Shown: positions 1 through 8,162 of the stretch, in pieces | How positions within the stretch are numbered: position 1 is the first letter of the stretch | Layout of the letters: the number at the start of each line of letters is the position of its first letter | Source: an uncultured Geobacteraceae bacterium | GTDB taxonomy: Bacteria; Desulfobacterota; Desulfuromonadia; Desulfuromonadales; Geopsychrobacteraceae | Reading direction: 5' to 3' | DNA length: 19,832 nt | Assembly (NCBI GenBank): GCA_937958075.1 | Contig: CALFFB010000049.1 | Coordinates: 1-19,832 of the forward strand | The notes under the pieces: generated by a model | Databases searched by the model: none | Seen by the model: the letters and a program-made list of their open reading frames with translations, nothing else | What the model was told of the DNA's origin: nothing | Translations under genes and position numbers: made by a program

Positions 1-42
1 GATGATCTGTCCATCTACTGGGCACAGGAGACGGCGCCGTGA
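1..42 (+). CDS. 3' end of an unidentified upstream gene (partial)
   Basis: Reading frame 1 is open from the first base and stops with TGA at 40-42. It encodes the C-terminal residues DDLSIYWAQETAP. The stop overlaps the GTG start of the next gene (GTGA, 39-42), which is the same junction style used throughout the cluster. This supports a real upstream gene translated in series with it. Thirteen residues are too few to name a family. In related clusters this side commonly carries ketoreductase, ligase or ACP genes, but nothing here identifies it. Confidence 0.55.
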   Translation, partial: DDLSIYWAQETAP

Positions 43-461
43 ACCTGCCGCTGTCCGCCGAAGACCTGATTCCCCACCGCCTGCCGCTGCGGCTGGTGGA
101 TCGCCTGCTGTCCATCGACGGCAAAAGCGGTGTCGTCGAGGCGCGGGTCCGGGCTGATTGCCCCCTGGTATCGGCTTCCGGTACGTTGGCGGAGGTGGCC
201 TTGATTGAGCTGATGGCGCAAGGCTACGCGACCCTCAAGGGCTATCTTGACAGACAGCAGCAGCTGCCGGTACGGCGGGGTTTTCTGGTGGGTATCAAAA
301 AGATGGCCTGCCATCAAATCGCCACTGTTGGTGACCTGTTGCGCATCACTATCAGTACCGTTGCCGAACTGGACGATTTTGCCGTGGCCGAAACCCGTGT
401 CTGGCGCGGCGATGAACTGCTGGCGGAGGCTGATATCAAGGTCTGGATCAGCGACACATGA
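39..461 (+). CDS. ApeP-like 3-hydroxyacyl-ACP dehydratase subunit (hotdog fold)
   Basis: This 140-residue protein belongs to the FabZ-like hotdog group found in aryl polyene clusters. The family would remove water from 3-hydroxyacyl-ACP intermediates in the cytoplasm. Visible marks are the N-terminal HRLPLRLVDR segment (13-22), matching the FabZ start, and IELMAQ (56-61), which carries the Glu57 expected in the FabZ active site. The HFPG histidine motif that should lie about 14 residues before Glu57 is absent; that stretch reads CPLVSASGTL. It is therefore unlikely to be a self-sufficient FabZ and may pair with the dehydratase at 4142-4519. The start is GTG at 39, overlapping the upstream stop. 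The stop overlaps the next ATG (ATGA, 458-461), which points to translational coupling. Family call is fairly sure; the activity of the lone protein is doubtful. Confidence 0.82.
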   Translation: MNLPLSAEDLIPHRLPLRLVDRLLSIDGKSGVVEARVRADCPLVSASGTLAEVALIELMAQGYATLKGYLDRQQQLPVRRGFLVGIKKMACHQIATVGDLLRITISTVAELDDFAVAETRVWRGDELLAEADIKVWISDT

Positions 462-1114
462 AAAACACTCCTTTTGTCATCGTGCTGCTGGCTCTTGTTT
501 TTGTCCTGGGCACAGGGCTCGAACCCTCGGTGGCGACGGAACCTGTCCGCACACTGCCCGAGGTACTTTCGGCGCTGCAGCAGCAAGCGGCCCGCACCCG
601 GAGTCTGCAGGGGCGTTTTGTCCAGGAAAAAATCCTGGCAATGTTTGACCAGACCCTGCGTTCGGAGGGCGCGCTTTATTATCAGGCACCCGATCGCCTG
701 CGCTGGGAGTTGCTGCAGCCCGTCGCTTCCGGTTTTGTGGTCGAGGGTGACCGTGGCGTCAGATGGAACAGCGTCAGTGGTGAGAAGGAGGCGTTTTCGA
801 CCCCGGATGATCCGGTCATGAGCGAGGTCGCCGGCCAGCTGCTGGCCTGGACCCGGATGGATATGGACTGGCTTGAGCAGCGCTATCGCCTGGAGCTGGT
901 AAAGAGCTCACCGGTAACCTTGTACCTTTATCCGCGGGATACGGCGGAGGCCGATTTTCTTGCCGGAATCAAGGTGGTTTTTGCGCCACAACTGGATTAT
1001 GTGGCAGAGGTGGTCATGGAGGAGCAGCAGGGGGACAGGACACGTCTGCAATTTGTCGAGATCATCCGTAATCAACCCCTTGTCGACGGAACCTTCCGGC
1101 CTCCGGTTTTCTGA
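458..1114 (+). CDS. LolA-like outer membrane lipoprotein carrier
   Basis: The 218-residue product begins with MKNTP and a strongly hydrophobic stretch (about 6-20), with a plausible signal peptidase site near PSVA-TEP at 26/27, so it should be periplasmic. The mature part has the LolA-like pattern: a helical QQQAARTRSLQGRFVQEK region (about 42-59), then YQAPDRLRWELLQP (about 74-87) and a long beta-rich body. LolA-family proteins form an open beta barrel that carries lipid or acylated cargo across the periplasm. A LolA-like gene directly before an MMPL exporter is characteristic of aryl polyene clusters. This copy is therefore more likely a dedicated carrier for the cluster product than the housekeeping LolA. 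The start overlaps the previous stop (ATGA) and the stop overlaps the next start (TGATG, 1112-1116). Confidence 0.85.
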   Translation: MKNTPFVIVLLALVFVLGTGLEPSVATEPVRTLPEVLSALQQQAARTRSLQGRFVQEKILAMFDQTLRSEGALYYQAPDRLRWELLQPVASGFVVEGDRGVRWNSVSGEKEAFSTPDDPVMSEVAGQLLAWTRMDMDWLEQRYRLELVKSSPVTLYLYPRDTAEADFLAGIKVVFAPQLDYVAEVVMEEQQGDRTRLQFVEIIRNQPLVDGTFRPPVF

Positions 1115-3486
1115 TGCCTCTCTTTTCGCGATGTTATGACGCTCTACACCGGCAGCGCGGTCTGGTACTGGTTGTGCTGCTGCTGGTGCTGGCGGTGTGT
1201 GGCTGGCGGCTGCAGCGGATCAGCATCGAGGACAGCATCATCGCCCTGCTGCCTGACGGCAAAACGCAGGTCGCCGCTGATTTTGAGCTGCTGCAGCAGG
1301 CGCCCTTCGCGCGCAAGGTGGTGATACATCTGCAGGCGGACACCTCCCGGCAGGCCGGGGAGCTTGCGGCAGCCACCGAAACCTTGCGGGCGTCCCTGCC
1401 GGAGCCCCTCTTCCGTCATGCCCAAAGCGGCGTGACGATGACCGATCCGCAGCGGGTCATCGGCGACCTGCTGCAGGCACTGCCCCTGCTCCTGGATGCC
1501 GCTGATCTGCAGACCATCGCCGAGGGCTTGACCCCGGAGGCGGTTTCCGGACTGCTGCGGCAGCATCTGGCAGCACTGCAGCAGCCGCAGGGGATGCTGG
1601 TCAAGGAGCTGATCCGCCGCGATCCCTTTGATCTGCATCGGCTGGCACTGGCGAAACTGCGCGCCCTCAATCCTCTGCCTCAAATGCGGTTGGAGGGACA
1701 GAAGTTTGTCAGCACCGATGGTTTGAGCCGTCTGATTCTGGCGGATACGGATATCGCCATCACCGACGCTGAAGGCAGCCGCCGTCTGCTGGCAGTGTTC
1801 GCTGACCTGACCCGGCAGCTGCCGGAGGGCATCCGCGCCGAACTGATCAGCGGGCATGCCTATACCCTGGCCAATACCGACCGGATCATGGCCGACATGC
1901 ATAAGGTGCTGCTGCTGTCCGCTGCCGGCCTGATGCTGCTCTTTGTGGTGATGATCCGCCGTTTGCGGGCGCTGCCGGTGTTTGTACTGCCGTTTTTCAG
2001 TATGCTCATTGCCCTGGTGGTAACCTCCCTGTGGTTTGATCAGGTGTCCGGCATCACCATCGGCTTCGGGGCCGTGCTCCTTGGCATTACCATCGACTTC
2101 GGGCTGCATGTCTATCTTGCCCTGCAGCAGTCACAACAGCGCCAGGGGGAGCTGCTGCAACTGGTGGCCAGACCGGTGCTGTTCGGTGGTCTGACCACCC
2201 TGGCCGCCTTTCTCGTGCTCCTCGCGTCGGATCTGCCGGGGCAGCGTCAGATCGGCCTGTTTGCCGGTTCCGGTATTGTCGCAGCCCTGCTGCTGGCGCT
2301 GCTGGTGCTGCCCCATTGTATCGGCCGGGCTGCCGGCGATAAGAATTATGCAACAGCTGTCAGGGAAACCATGTCCCTGTATCAGCGTTTTCCCCGGGCG
2401 CGACAGACAGTGCTGCTGCTGTGGCTGGGCATTGTCGGTGCCAGTCTGCTCCTCTTGCCGCAATTGACCTTGAGCGGCGAGCTGCGCAAGCTCGGCTATC
2501 TGCCGGCAGAACTGCTGGCGGCGGAGCAGCGCTTAAGCCATGTCTGGGGGGAGGTGCGCGGCAAGGCCCTGATTTTTGTTGCGGCCGACGATGAGCAGAC
2601 CGCGTTGCAGCGCAATGAACAGCTGTGGGCTCTGCTGACGGATCGCGACCTTGAAGGGGATGCTGTCAGTCTGGCGCCACTGCTGCTCTCGCAGGCAAAG
2701 CAGCAGCAGCGGCTGGCGGACTGGCGGGCATTCTGGGCAGAGCACCGGGAATCCGCAGAACATCTGCTGATCCGGCAGGGGGCGGAGTACGGATTTTCGG
2801 CCCAGGCCTTCACCCCTTTTTTTGCCGGTCTGGATGCCCGGCCGCAGCCGGTTGATGCCGCTGTTCTGGCGCGTTGGGGGCTGACGGGGGTGGTGGAGAT
2901 GCTCAAACCTCCACGCCCGGGGAGCTATCAGCTGATGACCCTGGTGCCCGACCGGCCGGAGGTTGTTGACGAGCTGACTGTTGCGACCTTGCCGGAGGGG
3001 GTGACCCTTGTCTCCCAGAGTCGTTTCGGCCAGCGTCTGGGTGCTGCCATTGCTGCCGATTTTTACCGTTTTCTGACCCTGGCGGCGGTGGTGGTGGTCG
3101 GCTTCCTGGGGGTACTGTTTCGCCGGGTTCAGGACGTCCTGCTGGCGTTGTTGCCGGCGACCACCGGACTGGTGGTCATGCTCGGTGGCATGGTTGTGCT
3201 GGGGCTGGAACTCAATCTGTTTAACGTGGTGGCATCTCTGCTGGTTATGGGGCTGGGCGTCGATTACGGGATCTTTATGGTGTGTCACGGGCAGGGCCGG
3301 GAGGATCTGGCCTCACGACGGGCCGTGCTCATTTCCGGAGTGTCGACCCTGATCGGTTTCGGCGCTCTGGCCCTGGCCTCCCATCCGGCCCTGTTCTCTA
3401 TCGGCGTGACCCTGCTGCTGGGGATCAGCGCCGCCATGCCGACGGCCCTGCTGGTGGTGCCGGCGTGGCAGCAAGGCAGGTCATGA
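1114..3486 (+). CDS. MMPL/RND-family exporter
   Basis: This 790-residue inner-membrane protein has the duplicated MMPL/RND architecture. It has one TM segment near 15-32, a large periplasmic loop, a TM bundle near 265-400, a TM near 431-450, a second periplasmic loop, and a final TM bundle near 652-785. Each half carries a membrane Asp in the expected place: Asp328 in ITIDFGLH and Asp717 in GVDYGIF. This matches the proton-relay aspartates of MMPL/RND pumps. Members of this group move lipids or polyketides using the proton gradient. Position between a LolA-like carrier and a DUF3261 lipoprotein gene, as in aryl polyene clusters, suggests it loads the lipid product onto the periplasmic carrier. 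The gene starts with the ATG at 1114 (TGATG overlap) and its TGA overlaps the next start (3483-3486). Confidence 0.9.
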   Translation: MPLFSRCYDALHRQRGLVLVVLLLVLAVCGWRLQRISIEDSIIALLPDGKTQVAADFELLQQAPFARKVVIHLQADTSRQAGELAAATETLRASLPEPLFRHAQSGVTMTDPQRVIGDLLQALPLLLDAADLQTIAEGLTPEAVSGLLRQHLAALQQPQGMLVKELIRRDPFDLHRLALAKLRALNPLPQMRLEGQKFVSTDGLSRLILADTDIAITDAEGSRRLLAVFADLTRQLPEGIRAELISGHAYTLANTDRIMADMHKVLLLSAAGLMLLFVVMIRRLRALPVFVLPFFSMLIALVVTSLWFDQVSGITIGFGAVLLGITIDFGLHVYLALQQSQQRQGELLQLVARPVLFGGLTTLAAFLVLLASDLPGQRQIGLFAGSGIVAALLLALLVLPHCIGRAAGDKNYATAVRETMSLYQRFPRARQTVLLLWLGIVGASLLLLPQLTLSGELRKLGYLPAELLAAEQRLSHVWGEVRGKALIFVAADDEQTALQRNEQLWALLTDRDLEGDAVSLAPLLLSQAKQQQRLADWRAFWAEHRESAEHLLIRQGAEYGFSAQAFTPFFAGLDARPQPVDAAVLARWGLTGVVEMLKPPRPGSYQLMTLVPDRPEVVDELTVATLPEGVTLVSQSRFGQRLGAAIAADFYRFLTLAAVVVVGFLGVLFRRVQDVLLALLPATTGLVVMLGGMVVLGLELNLFNVVASLLVMGLGVDYGIFMVCHGQGREDLASRRAVLISGVSTLIGFGALALASHPALFSIGVTLLLGISAAMPTALLVVPAWQQGRS

Positions 3487-4145
3487 TCCGCTGGCTGTTC
3501 CTTGTGAACCTTTTCCTGGCGGGTTGTGCCTCTCCGGCGGCCGATCTGCTGCCGCGGGAGGTGTGCCCGGAACCCGTGGGTACCCGGCAGGCTGTTGATC
3601 AGCATTGGCTCAATGGGGCTGAGGTATGGCGGTTGCGGCAGAGTGTGCTGATCACTATCGGCGGGCGGAAAATACCCCTTGAAGGCTTTATGGTACTGGA
3701 TCTGGCCAGGGAGCAGATTCGCCTGGTGGCCATGAACGAGCTGGGCGTCGTGCTCTTCGAGCTGCTGGTGACTGACGATTCGGAGCAGTTGCTGCGTGCC
3801 GTGCCGCCCTTGCGTCAGCAGCCCGGTCTGGCGCAGGGGATCGCCGGAAGTCTGCGCCGCATTTACCAGCAACCGCGTCCGCGACAATTGGACAAACAGG
3901 AACAACGGCGCAGCGGCCTGCGTCTGTGGCGCACGACCGGGGATGAACATGTCGATTTTGTTTTTGACTGTACGGGGCATTTGCGCCAGACAGTGATGAC
4001 GTCTGAGCTGTTGCGCTGGCAGGTTTTTTATCACAGCTACCGTCCGGTTGACGGGGAAGACGTGCCGGAGCATATTGTCCTTAAGGATTATGGCCGGGGT
4101 GTGACCCTGAATATCCGGCTCCAGGAGGCGACAAGGCAACCATGA
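3483..4145 (+). CDS. DUF3261-type lipoprotein
   Basis: The 220-residue product starts MIRWLFLVNLFLAGC. This is a short lipoprotein signal with lipobox LAGC and lipidated Cys15. An open frame extends upstream to 3282 inside the exporter gene, but the ATG at 3483 gives the lipobox at the correct distance and the usual ATGA overlap, so the longer form is rejected. The mature domain shows no catalytic motif I recognise. Its length, beta-rich pattern and position directly after the MMPL exporter match the DUF3261 lipoproteins of aryl polyene clusters. The role is unknown. An outer-membrane anchored partner that receives the product from the LolA-like carrier, as LolB does for LolA, is an inference from position only. 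The stop overlaps the next start (ATGA, 4142-4145). Confidence 0.8.
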   Translation: MIRWLFLVNLFLAGCASPAADLLPREVCPEPVGTRQAVDQHWLNGAEVWRLRQSVLITIGGRKIPLEGFMVLDLAREQIRLVAMNELGVVLFELLVTDDSEQLLRAVPPLRQQPGLAQGIAGSLRRIYQQPRPRQLDKQEQRRSGLRLWRTTGDEHVDFVFDCTGHLRQTVMTSELLRWQVFYHSYRPVDGEDVPEHIVLKDYGRGVTLNIRLQEATRQP

Positions 4146-4519
4146 ACCTGCTGCGCGAGGCGATCATACAATCGGCTCTGGGGCCGTCTAGTCCGACGGC
4201 CGACGACGGCCACTGCCGGAGGTTCCGCTTCCGTGCTGATTTTCCCGGTTTCTCCGGACATTTCCCCGGTTATCCGATCCTGCCGGCCATTCTGCAGGTG
4301 CTGCTTGCCCAGATGCTGGTTGAGGAGACAGCGGGCACGGAAATGCGTCTGGCGGGTCTTGAACGGGCCAGATTCACCCGCCGCATTCTGCCGGAGGAGA
4401 CAGTGCGCGTGACCGTGGTGCGGCAGGCAAAGGAAGGACCTTCGCGTTATGATGCTCGCCTGACCGTCGACGACGAGGCGGCGGCGCAGTTTGTCCTGGT
4501 GTTCTCGCAGTTAAGCTGA
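4142..4519 (+). CDS. ApeI-like 3-hydroxyacyl-ACP dehydratase subunit
   Basis: This 125-residue hotdog protein contains GHFPGYPILPAILQ (39-52), the FabZ/FabA signature with the catalytic His at residue 40. The acidic partner residue expected 14 positions later (Glu in FabZ, Asp in FabA) is Leu54 here, so only half of the catalytic pair is present. It resembles the ApeI dehydratases of aryl polyene clusters, which act on 3-hydroxyacyl-ACP to form conjugated double bonds. The missing acid could come from Glu57 of the ApeP-like protein (39-461), because FabZ/FabA active sites lie at a dimer interface. The start is ATG at 4142, overlapping the previous stop. A 36-nt gap follows before the thioesterase, one of the few breaks in the run. 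Confidence 0.8.
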   Translation: MNLLREAIIQSALGPSSPTADDGHCRRFRFRADFPGFSGHFPGYPILPAILQVLLAQMLVEETAGTEMRLAGLERARFTRRILPEETVRVTVVRQAKEGPSRYDARLTVDDEAAAQFVLVFSQLS

Positions 4520-4538
4520 ACAGATTCCGTTCTTGAAT

Positions 4539-4544
4539 AGAAGG
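4539..4544 (+). promoter_or_regulatory. ribosome binding site of the thioesterase gene
   Basis: AGAAGG lies in the 36-nt gap after the dehydratase gene. It is 5 nt before a TTG at 4550 and 11 nt before the ATG at 4556. The two codons share a frame, so the start is uncertain by two residues. The ATG is preferred by codon. Confidence 0.5.
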
Positions 4545-4555
4545 TCCGTTTGTTT

Positions 4556-5026
4556 ATGAAAAAAGCCTATTTTCCCCTTGTCGCCGGCGCGCCGCCGCCC
4601 CTGCGTTGCCAAACCCGGCGCCGGGTCCGCTTTGAAGAGGTTGATCCGCTGGGCATTGTCTGGCACGGGCGCTATCCCGGTTATTTTGAAGATGGCCGGG
4701 TGGCATTAGGGCGGCGCTTCGGCCTGGGGTATCTTGATCTGTACCGCCAGGGCATTGCGGCGCCGGTCAAACAGATGCATATCGATTACCGGCTGCCCCT
4801 GCGTTTCGAGGAGGAATTCACCATTGAGGCGCTGCTTCACTGGAGCGATGCCGCGCGCTTGAATCACGAGTTTCTGCTGCGTAACAGCGACGGCGAGGTT
4901 GTTACCACCGGTTATACGGTACAGCTTCTGACGGATGAGCAGCAGCGGGTGCTGTTGCTGCCTCCGGCCTTCTATCAGGAGTTTCGTGACCGGTGGCGCG
5001 CCGGTGATCTGGGTGAAACGCCATGA
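4556..5026 (+). CDS. acyl-CoA/acyl-ACP thioesterase, 4HBT hotdog family
   Basis: The 156-residue protein (counted from ATG 4556; TTG 4550 would add two residues) shows the 4-hydroxybenzoyl-CoA thioesterase/YbgC signature. RRVRFEEVDPLGIVWHGRY (22-40) has the conserved Asp30 and the His-Gly-Arg-Tyr turn, followed by YFEDGRV (43-49). Enzymes of this family hydrolyse acyl thioesters in the cytoplasm. Aryl polyene clusters carry a comparable thioesterase, proposed to release or proofread chains on the ACP. Here it could free the finished acyl chain or remove stalled intermediates; the sequence does not say which. Its stop overlaps the KS start (ATGA, 5023-5026), so it is probably made together with the KS. 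Confidence 0.85.
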   Translation: MKKAYFPLVAGAPPPLRCQTRRRVRFEEVDPLGIVWHGRYPGYFEDGRVALGRRFGLGYLDLYRQGIAAPVKQMHIDYRLPLRFEEEFTIEALLHWSDAARLNHEFLLRNSDGEVVTTGYTVQLLTDEQQRVLLLPPAFYQEFRDRWRAGDLGETP

Positions 5027-6150
5027 AGCAGGTGGTCATCAGCCGGGCCGCGACCGTGACCGCGTTGGGGGACGATCTGTCGACCCTGTGGCGGCGACTG
5101 CTGGCGGGAGAAGGTGCCATCGCGCCGGTGACGCGCTTTGCCACGGAGTGCTATACCAGCAACCATGGCGCGGCCATTGCGTCGTTACAGGCAGCAGCAG
5201 GCGACTCCCTGATGACGCCCCTGCTGCATCGGGTTGCGGCGCAGCTGTCCGACCTTCCGGCAGATTGCCGGCTGCTGGTGGCGACGACCAAAGGAGAGAT
5301 CGATCTTCTTGAAACCCGCCGTCGACAAAAGGCTGCTCTGACCGAGCCTGACAGTGAGGGGTTTCTCGCCCGGGTGGCTGAAGCCTTTGCCCTGCCGCCG
5401 GCAGGGGTCACTATCAACGCCGCCTGTGCGTCATCGACCATCGCTGTCGGCCGGGGAGCGGCCATGATCGCCAACGGTCAGGCGTCAGCGGTGCTGGTCT
5501 ATGCCGCCGACCTGCTCAGTGAATTTGTCTTCTCCGGATTTTCCGCGCTGCAGGCGCTGGCCGCCGCGCCCTGTCGTCCTTTTGACCAGCGGCGCATTGG
5601 CTTGAACCTCGGCGAAGCCGGGGTGGCCCTGCTGCTGCTCAGCGAAGACCGGGCACAGTCCGAAGGAGCTCCGGTTCTGGCCCGGGTGGCCGGCTGGGGG
5701 GCGGCCAACGATGCCCACCACGTTACCGCCCCGGCGCGGGACGGCTGCGGTCTGGTGCTGGCATGTCGCCAGGCGCTGGACCGGGCGCGGATCAGCGCCG
5801 GGCAGGTTTGCGGCATCAACGCCCACGGCACCGGCACGGTGTATAACGATGCCATGGAACTGACGGCTTTTGCGACCCTGTTTGGTGACCGCTTGCCGCC
5901 CCTCCATGGGATCAAGGGGAGTATCGGCCACTGTCTCGGGGCCGCCGGCGGTGTGGAGATCGCCGTGGCGACACAGGCCCTGGCCGAACAGCGGCTGCCG
6001 CCGACTGTCGGCTGCGACCAACCGGAACCCGCGGCCGGCGGCCAGGTGGGCGCACGGGTCCAAACTCTGGCCGGGGACTACCTGCTCTGCTGCAACTCAG
6101 GCTTTGGCGGCATCAACGGAACAGTCATCCTGCAGAGGATCACGATATGA
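5023..6150 (+). CDS. beta-ketoacyl-ACP synthase, FabF-like, catalytic
   Basis: This 375-residue ketosynthase has the full Cys-His-His triad: Cys135 in NAACASS, His268 in NAHGTGT and His303 in GSIGHCLGAAG, plus the C-terminal glycine-rich NSGFGGIN. It should condense an acyl thioester with malonyl-ACP. It is somewhat shorter than a typical FabF (about 410 residues), mostly in the N-terminal half. It sits directly before a short KS-like gene without catalytic residues (6147-6845, ATGA overlap). This is the arrangement of a KS/chain-length-factor heterodimer such as ApeO/ApeC of aryl polyene systems. I infer it is the elongating KS of the first of two KS/CLF pairs in the window. Confidence 0.9.
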   Translation: MKQVVISRAATVTALGDDLSTLWRRLLAGEGAIAPVTRFATECYTSNHGAAIASLQAAAGDSLMTPLLHRVAAQLSDLPADCRLLVATTKGEIDLLETRRRQKAALTEPDSEGFLARVAEAFALPPAGVTINAACASSTIAVGRGAAMIANGQASAVLVYAADLLSEFVFSGFSALQALAAAPCRPFDQRRIGLNLGEAGVALLLLSEDRAQSEGAPVLARVAGWGAANDAHHVTAPARDGCGLVLACRQALDRARISAGQVCGINAHGTGTVYNDAMELTAFATLFGDRLPPLHGIKGSIGHCLGAAGGVEIAVATQALAEQRLPPTVGCDQPEPAAGGQVGARVQTLAGDYLLCCNSGFGGINGTVILQRITI

Positions 6151-6845
6151 CGGGCTGGATCACCGGGATCGGCTGGGTGAATGGTGACGGATGTGGCCAT
6201 GGACGTGCAGCACAGGCAGCACCCTGCTGGACGGCGACGGTTTCCGTACCGACCCGCAGGCAGGTGTTTGCCAAAGCGGATCTGCGTTTCGGGCGTCTTG
6301 ATGATTTCTCCCGGGTCGGGCTGGCTGCCATTGCCTGCTGCCTGCGTGATGCCGGGCTTGAGCAGTGGCAGCACAAGCGGGCCATCGGTATCGTCGCGGC
6401 GACGCGCAAGGGGTGCCTGACCACGGATCTGGCTTATCTGGACACGTTGCTGGCATCAGGCGGCGCCCTGGCGAGCCCCAATCTGTTTGCCTATACCCTG
6501 CCCAACTGCTTTCTCGGCGAGGCGGCCCTGCGCTTCGGGCTCGTCGGCAACAGTTTGATTATCAACCAATCGCCCCGGAATGACCTTGAGGTGCTCCGCT
6601 ACGCTCTGCAGGAACTGAGCTGGAGTTGCGGGCAGCAGGGGGTTCTTGCCGGTTTCTGCGATGTGCCTCCGCCGGATGAGAAGGAGCGTGCCGGGGCCCT
6701 GTTTGTGATGATCGAAGCGACAGCGGATACCGGAACCGCCCCTTACGGCCGGCTCGATCTCCAGGGCGACAGGCTGGTGTTCAATGGCCGGGCCATGCCC
6801 GATGTGGACGCACTGGTCGCGGCCTGTTTCGGAACGATGTCATGA
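6147..6845 (+). CDS. short KS-like chain length factor (ApeC-type, non-catalytic)
   Basis: The 232-residue protein matches the short 'beta-ketoacyl synthase N-terminal' group associated with aryl polyene synthases. It has SPNLFAYTLPN (110-120), then an LGEAALRFGLVGNS segment typical of this family. Aligned by eye to the neighbouring KS, the active-site Cys position falls in NQSPRN and there is no Cys. The protein ends before the region that carries the two catalytic His residues. It is therefore not a condensing enzyme. It is more likely the partner subunit that shapes the chain-length pocket of the upstream KS. The length fits the ApeC-type family, so this is probably not a broken gene. A 59-nt gap follows before the radical SAM genes. 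Confidence 0.82.
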   Translation: MTGWITGIGWVNGDGCGHGRAAQAAPCWTATVSVPTRRQVFAKADLRFGRLDDFSRVGLAAIACCLRDAGLEQWQHKRAIGIVAATRKGCLTTDLAYLDTLLASGGALASPNLFAYTLPNCFLGEAALRFGLVGNSLIINQSPRNDLEVLRYALQELSWSCGQQGVLAGFCDVPPPDEKERAGALFVMIEATADTGTAPYGRLDLQGDRLVFNGRAMPDVDALVAACFGTMS

Positions 6846-6889
6846 TCCGGTGTCCGTTGTTGAGCTGAGCAGTTACAGGACGAAAAACC

Positions 6890-6895
6890 AAGGAG
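6890..6895 (+). promoter_or_regulatory. strong ribosome binding site before the radical SAM block
   Basis: AAGGAG, 9 nt before the ATG at 6905. It lies in a 59-nt gap, so this gene has its own initiation site rather than the stop/start overlaps used elsewhere. No convincing -35/-10 pair is visible in the gap. Confidence 0.7.
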
Positions 6896-6904
6896 TGTTC
6901 CCTT

Positions 6905-8158
6905 ATGAAGATAGAACTGATCTACCCGCGCTGGCCGAAGCTTGAGCGCCAGACCGAGTTTCATCTGCCCCCCCACGGTCCGGTGGTCTTCGCCGCCGCG
7001 TTGCCTGACGGTGTTGAGCTGAACTTTACCGACGACAATCTGCAGCGCATCAATTATGACACCGATTGCGATCTGGTGGCGATTTCCACCATGCTTACCT
7101 CCCAGTTGCCCCGCGCTTTTGAGATTGCCCGCACTTTTCGGCAGCGAGGCAAAAAGGTGATCTTCGGCGGCATCTCGACCATGCTTCACGCCGAGGAGGT
7201 TCAGCAGCACGCTGATTCGATTTTTCTGGGTGAGGTCGAAGGGCGCATTGAGGAGGTGCTTGCGGACTTCAGGCGGGGAGAGCTGAAACCGGTATACGAT
7301 TACATGCAGCAGCATCCCGACATCAACCTGGTGGGAACCGCCCGCCGGGATATTCTCCAGCGCGATCTGTACAACTACCGCGGGGTGCAGATGCTCGATC
7401 TGGTGCATGCTTCACGGGGCTGCAAGTTTGACTGCTTTCCTTGTTGTACCGGTTTTTTAGGGGGGAAATCCTTTCGGCCGCGTCCCGTTGACAAGGTCGT
7501 TGCCGAGATGGAGGCTATCCGCAACAACCGTCTGTTTATTGTCGACAACTCCCTGGCCCAGGATCGTGACTGGCTCCTTGAGCTGTTCCGGGCGATGGAA
7601 CCCCTGAAAAAGAAATGGGTGTCCCATCCCATCCTCGACGATGACGAGGTTCTGGCCCGGGCGGCCAGAGCCGGTGCCTGGTATGTTTACCAGGCGGTGT
7701 TTGACACCTCCGACACCATCCGCAACCGGGTCAAGCGCCTCAAGGATCACGGGATCGGTATCGAAGGGACCATCATTCTCGGGACCGACGATCAGTCGGA
7801 AGACGACATCAGGCGGCTGGTGGATTTTCTCCTGGAGATCGAGCTCGATGTTGCCGAGTTCACCATTATGACCCCCTTTCCCCACTCCCCTATCCGCCGC
7901 AAGCTGGAGCGGGAAGGGCGGATTCTGTCCAACGACTGGAGTCGGTACACGGCGGACAAGGTGGTGTTTCAACCGAAACAGATGACACCGGAGAAGCTGC
8001 AGGAGCTTTACTACTACGCCTGGGATCATTTTTACGCCGGCAGCGGCCATCAGCTGAAGATGGGAGAACTGTTCAAGCAGGTGATTCGGCGGGAAATGGA
8101 TGACGGTACCTATCACCGCTACAACCCGCGCAAACGGCGGCTGTTCCAGAAAGCGTAA
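6905..8158 (+). CDS. B12-binding-type radical SAM protein (first of three)
   Basis: This 417-residue protein has an N-terminal Rossmann-like domain of the cobalamin-binding type (about 1-150). Its marks are DLVAISTM (56-63) and VIFGGIS (85-91) followed by FLGEVEG (107-113). The radical SAM core starts at about 165, with the cluster motif at Cys173, Cys177 and Cys180 (CKFDCFPC) and an extra Cys181 next to it. Such proteins bind a [4Fe-4S] cluster and S-adenosylmethionine. They use a radical, often with cobalamin, to methylate, cyclise or rearrange unactivated carbons. The DxHxxG cobalamin-ligand motif is not seen. The substrate is probably an acyl chain, because the gene sits between fatty-acid-synthase-like genes; this is inference. 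The start ATG has a good ribosome site. Confidence 0.85.
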   Translation: MKIELIYPRWPKLERQTEFHLPPHGPVVFAAALPDGVELNFTDDNLQRINYDTDCDLVAISTMLTSQLPRAFEIARTFRQRGKKVIFGGISTMLHAEEVQQHADSIFLGEVEGRIEEVLADFRRGELKPVYDYMQQHPDINLVGTARRDILQRDLYNYRGVQMLDLVHASRGCKFDCFPCCTGFLGGKSFRPRPVDKVVAEMEAIRNNRLFIVDNSLAQDRDWLLELFRAMEPLKKKWVSHPILDDDEVLARAARAGAWYVYQAVFDTSDTIRNRVKRLKDHGIGIEGTIILGTDDQSEDDIRRLVDFLLEIELDVAEFTIMTPFPHSPIRRKLEREGRILSNDWSRYTADKVVFQPKQMTPEKLQELYYYAWDHFYAGSGHQLKMGELFKQVIRREMDDGTYHRYNPRKRRLFQKA

Positions 8159-8162
8159 GGGC

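Noticed and set aside
1144..2109. Long open frame on the minus strand (321 codons) opposite the MMPL gene
   Set aside because: High-GC shadow of a clear coding gene; Gln/His-rich low-complexity translation with no domain. Other long minus-strand frames (for example 3285-4139, 14401-15828 and 16217-17518) were rejected on the same grounds.
3282..3482. 67-codon upstream extension of the DUF3261 lipoprotein gene inside the exporter gene
   Set aside because: The ATG at 3483 gives a proper lipoprotein signal with LAGC and the usual ATGA overlap; the extension would bury the signal and only mirrors the exporter coding sequence.
6842..6868. ATGATCC small frame overlapping the end of the short CLF gene
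   Set aside because: Encodes only eight residues before a stop and has no ribosome site of its own beyond the overlap; no reason to call it a gene.
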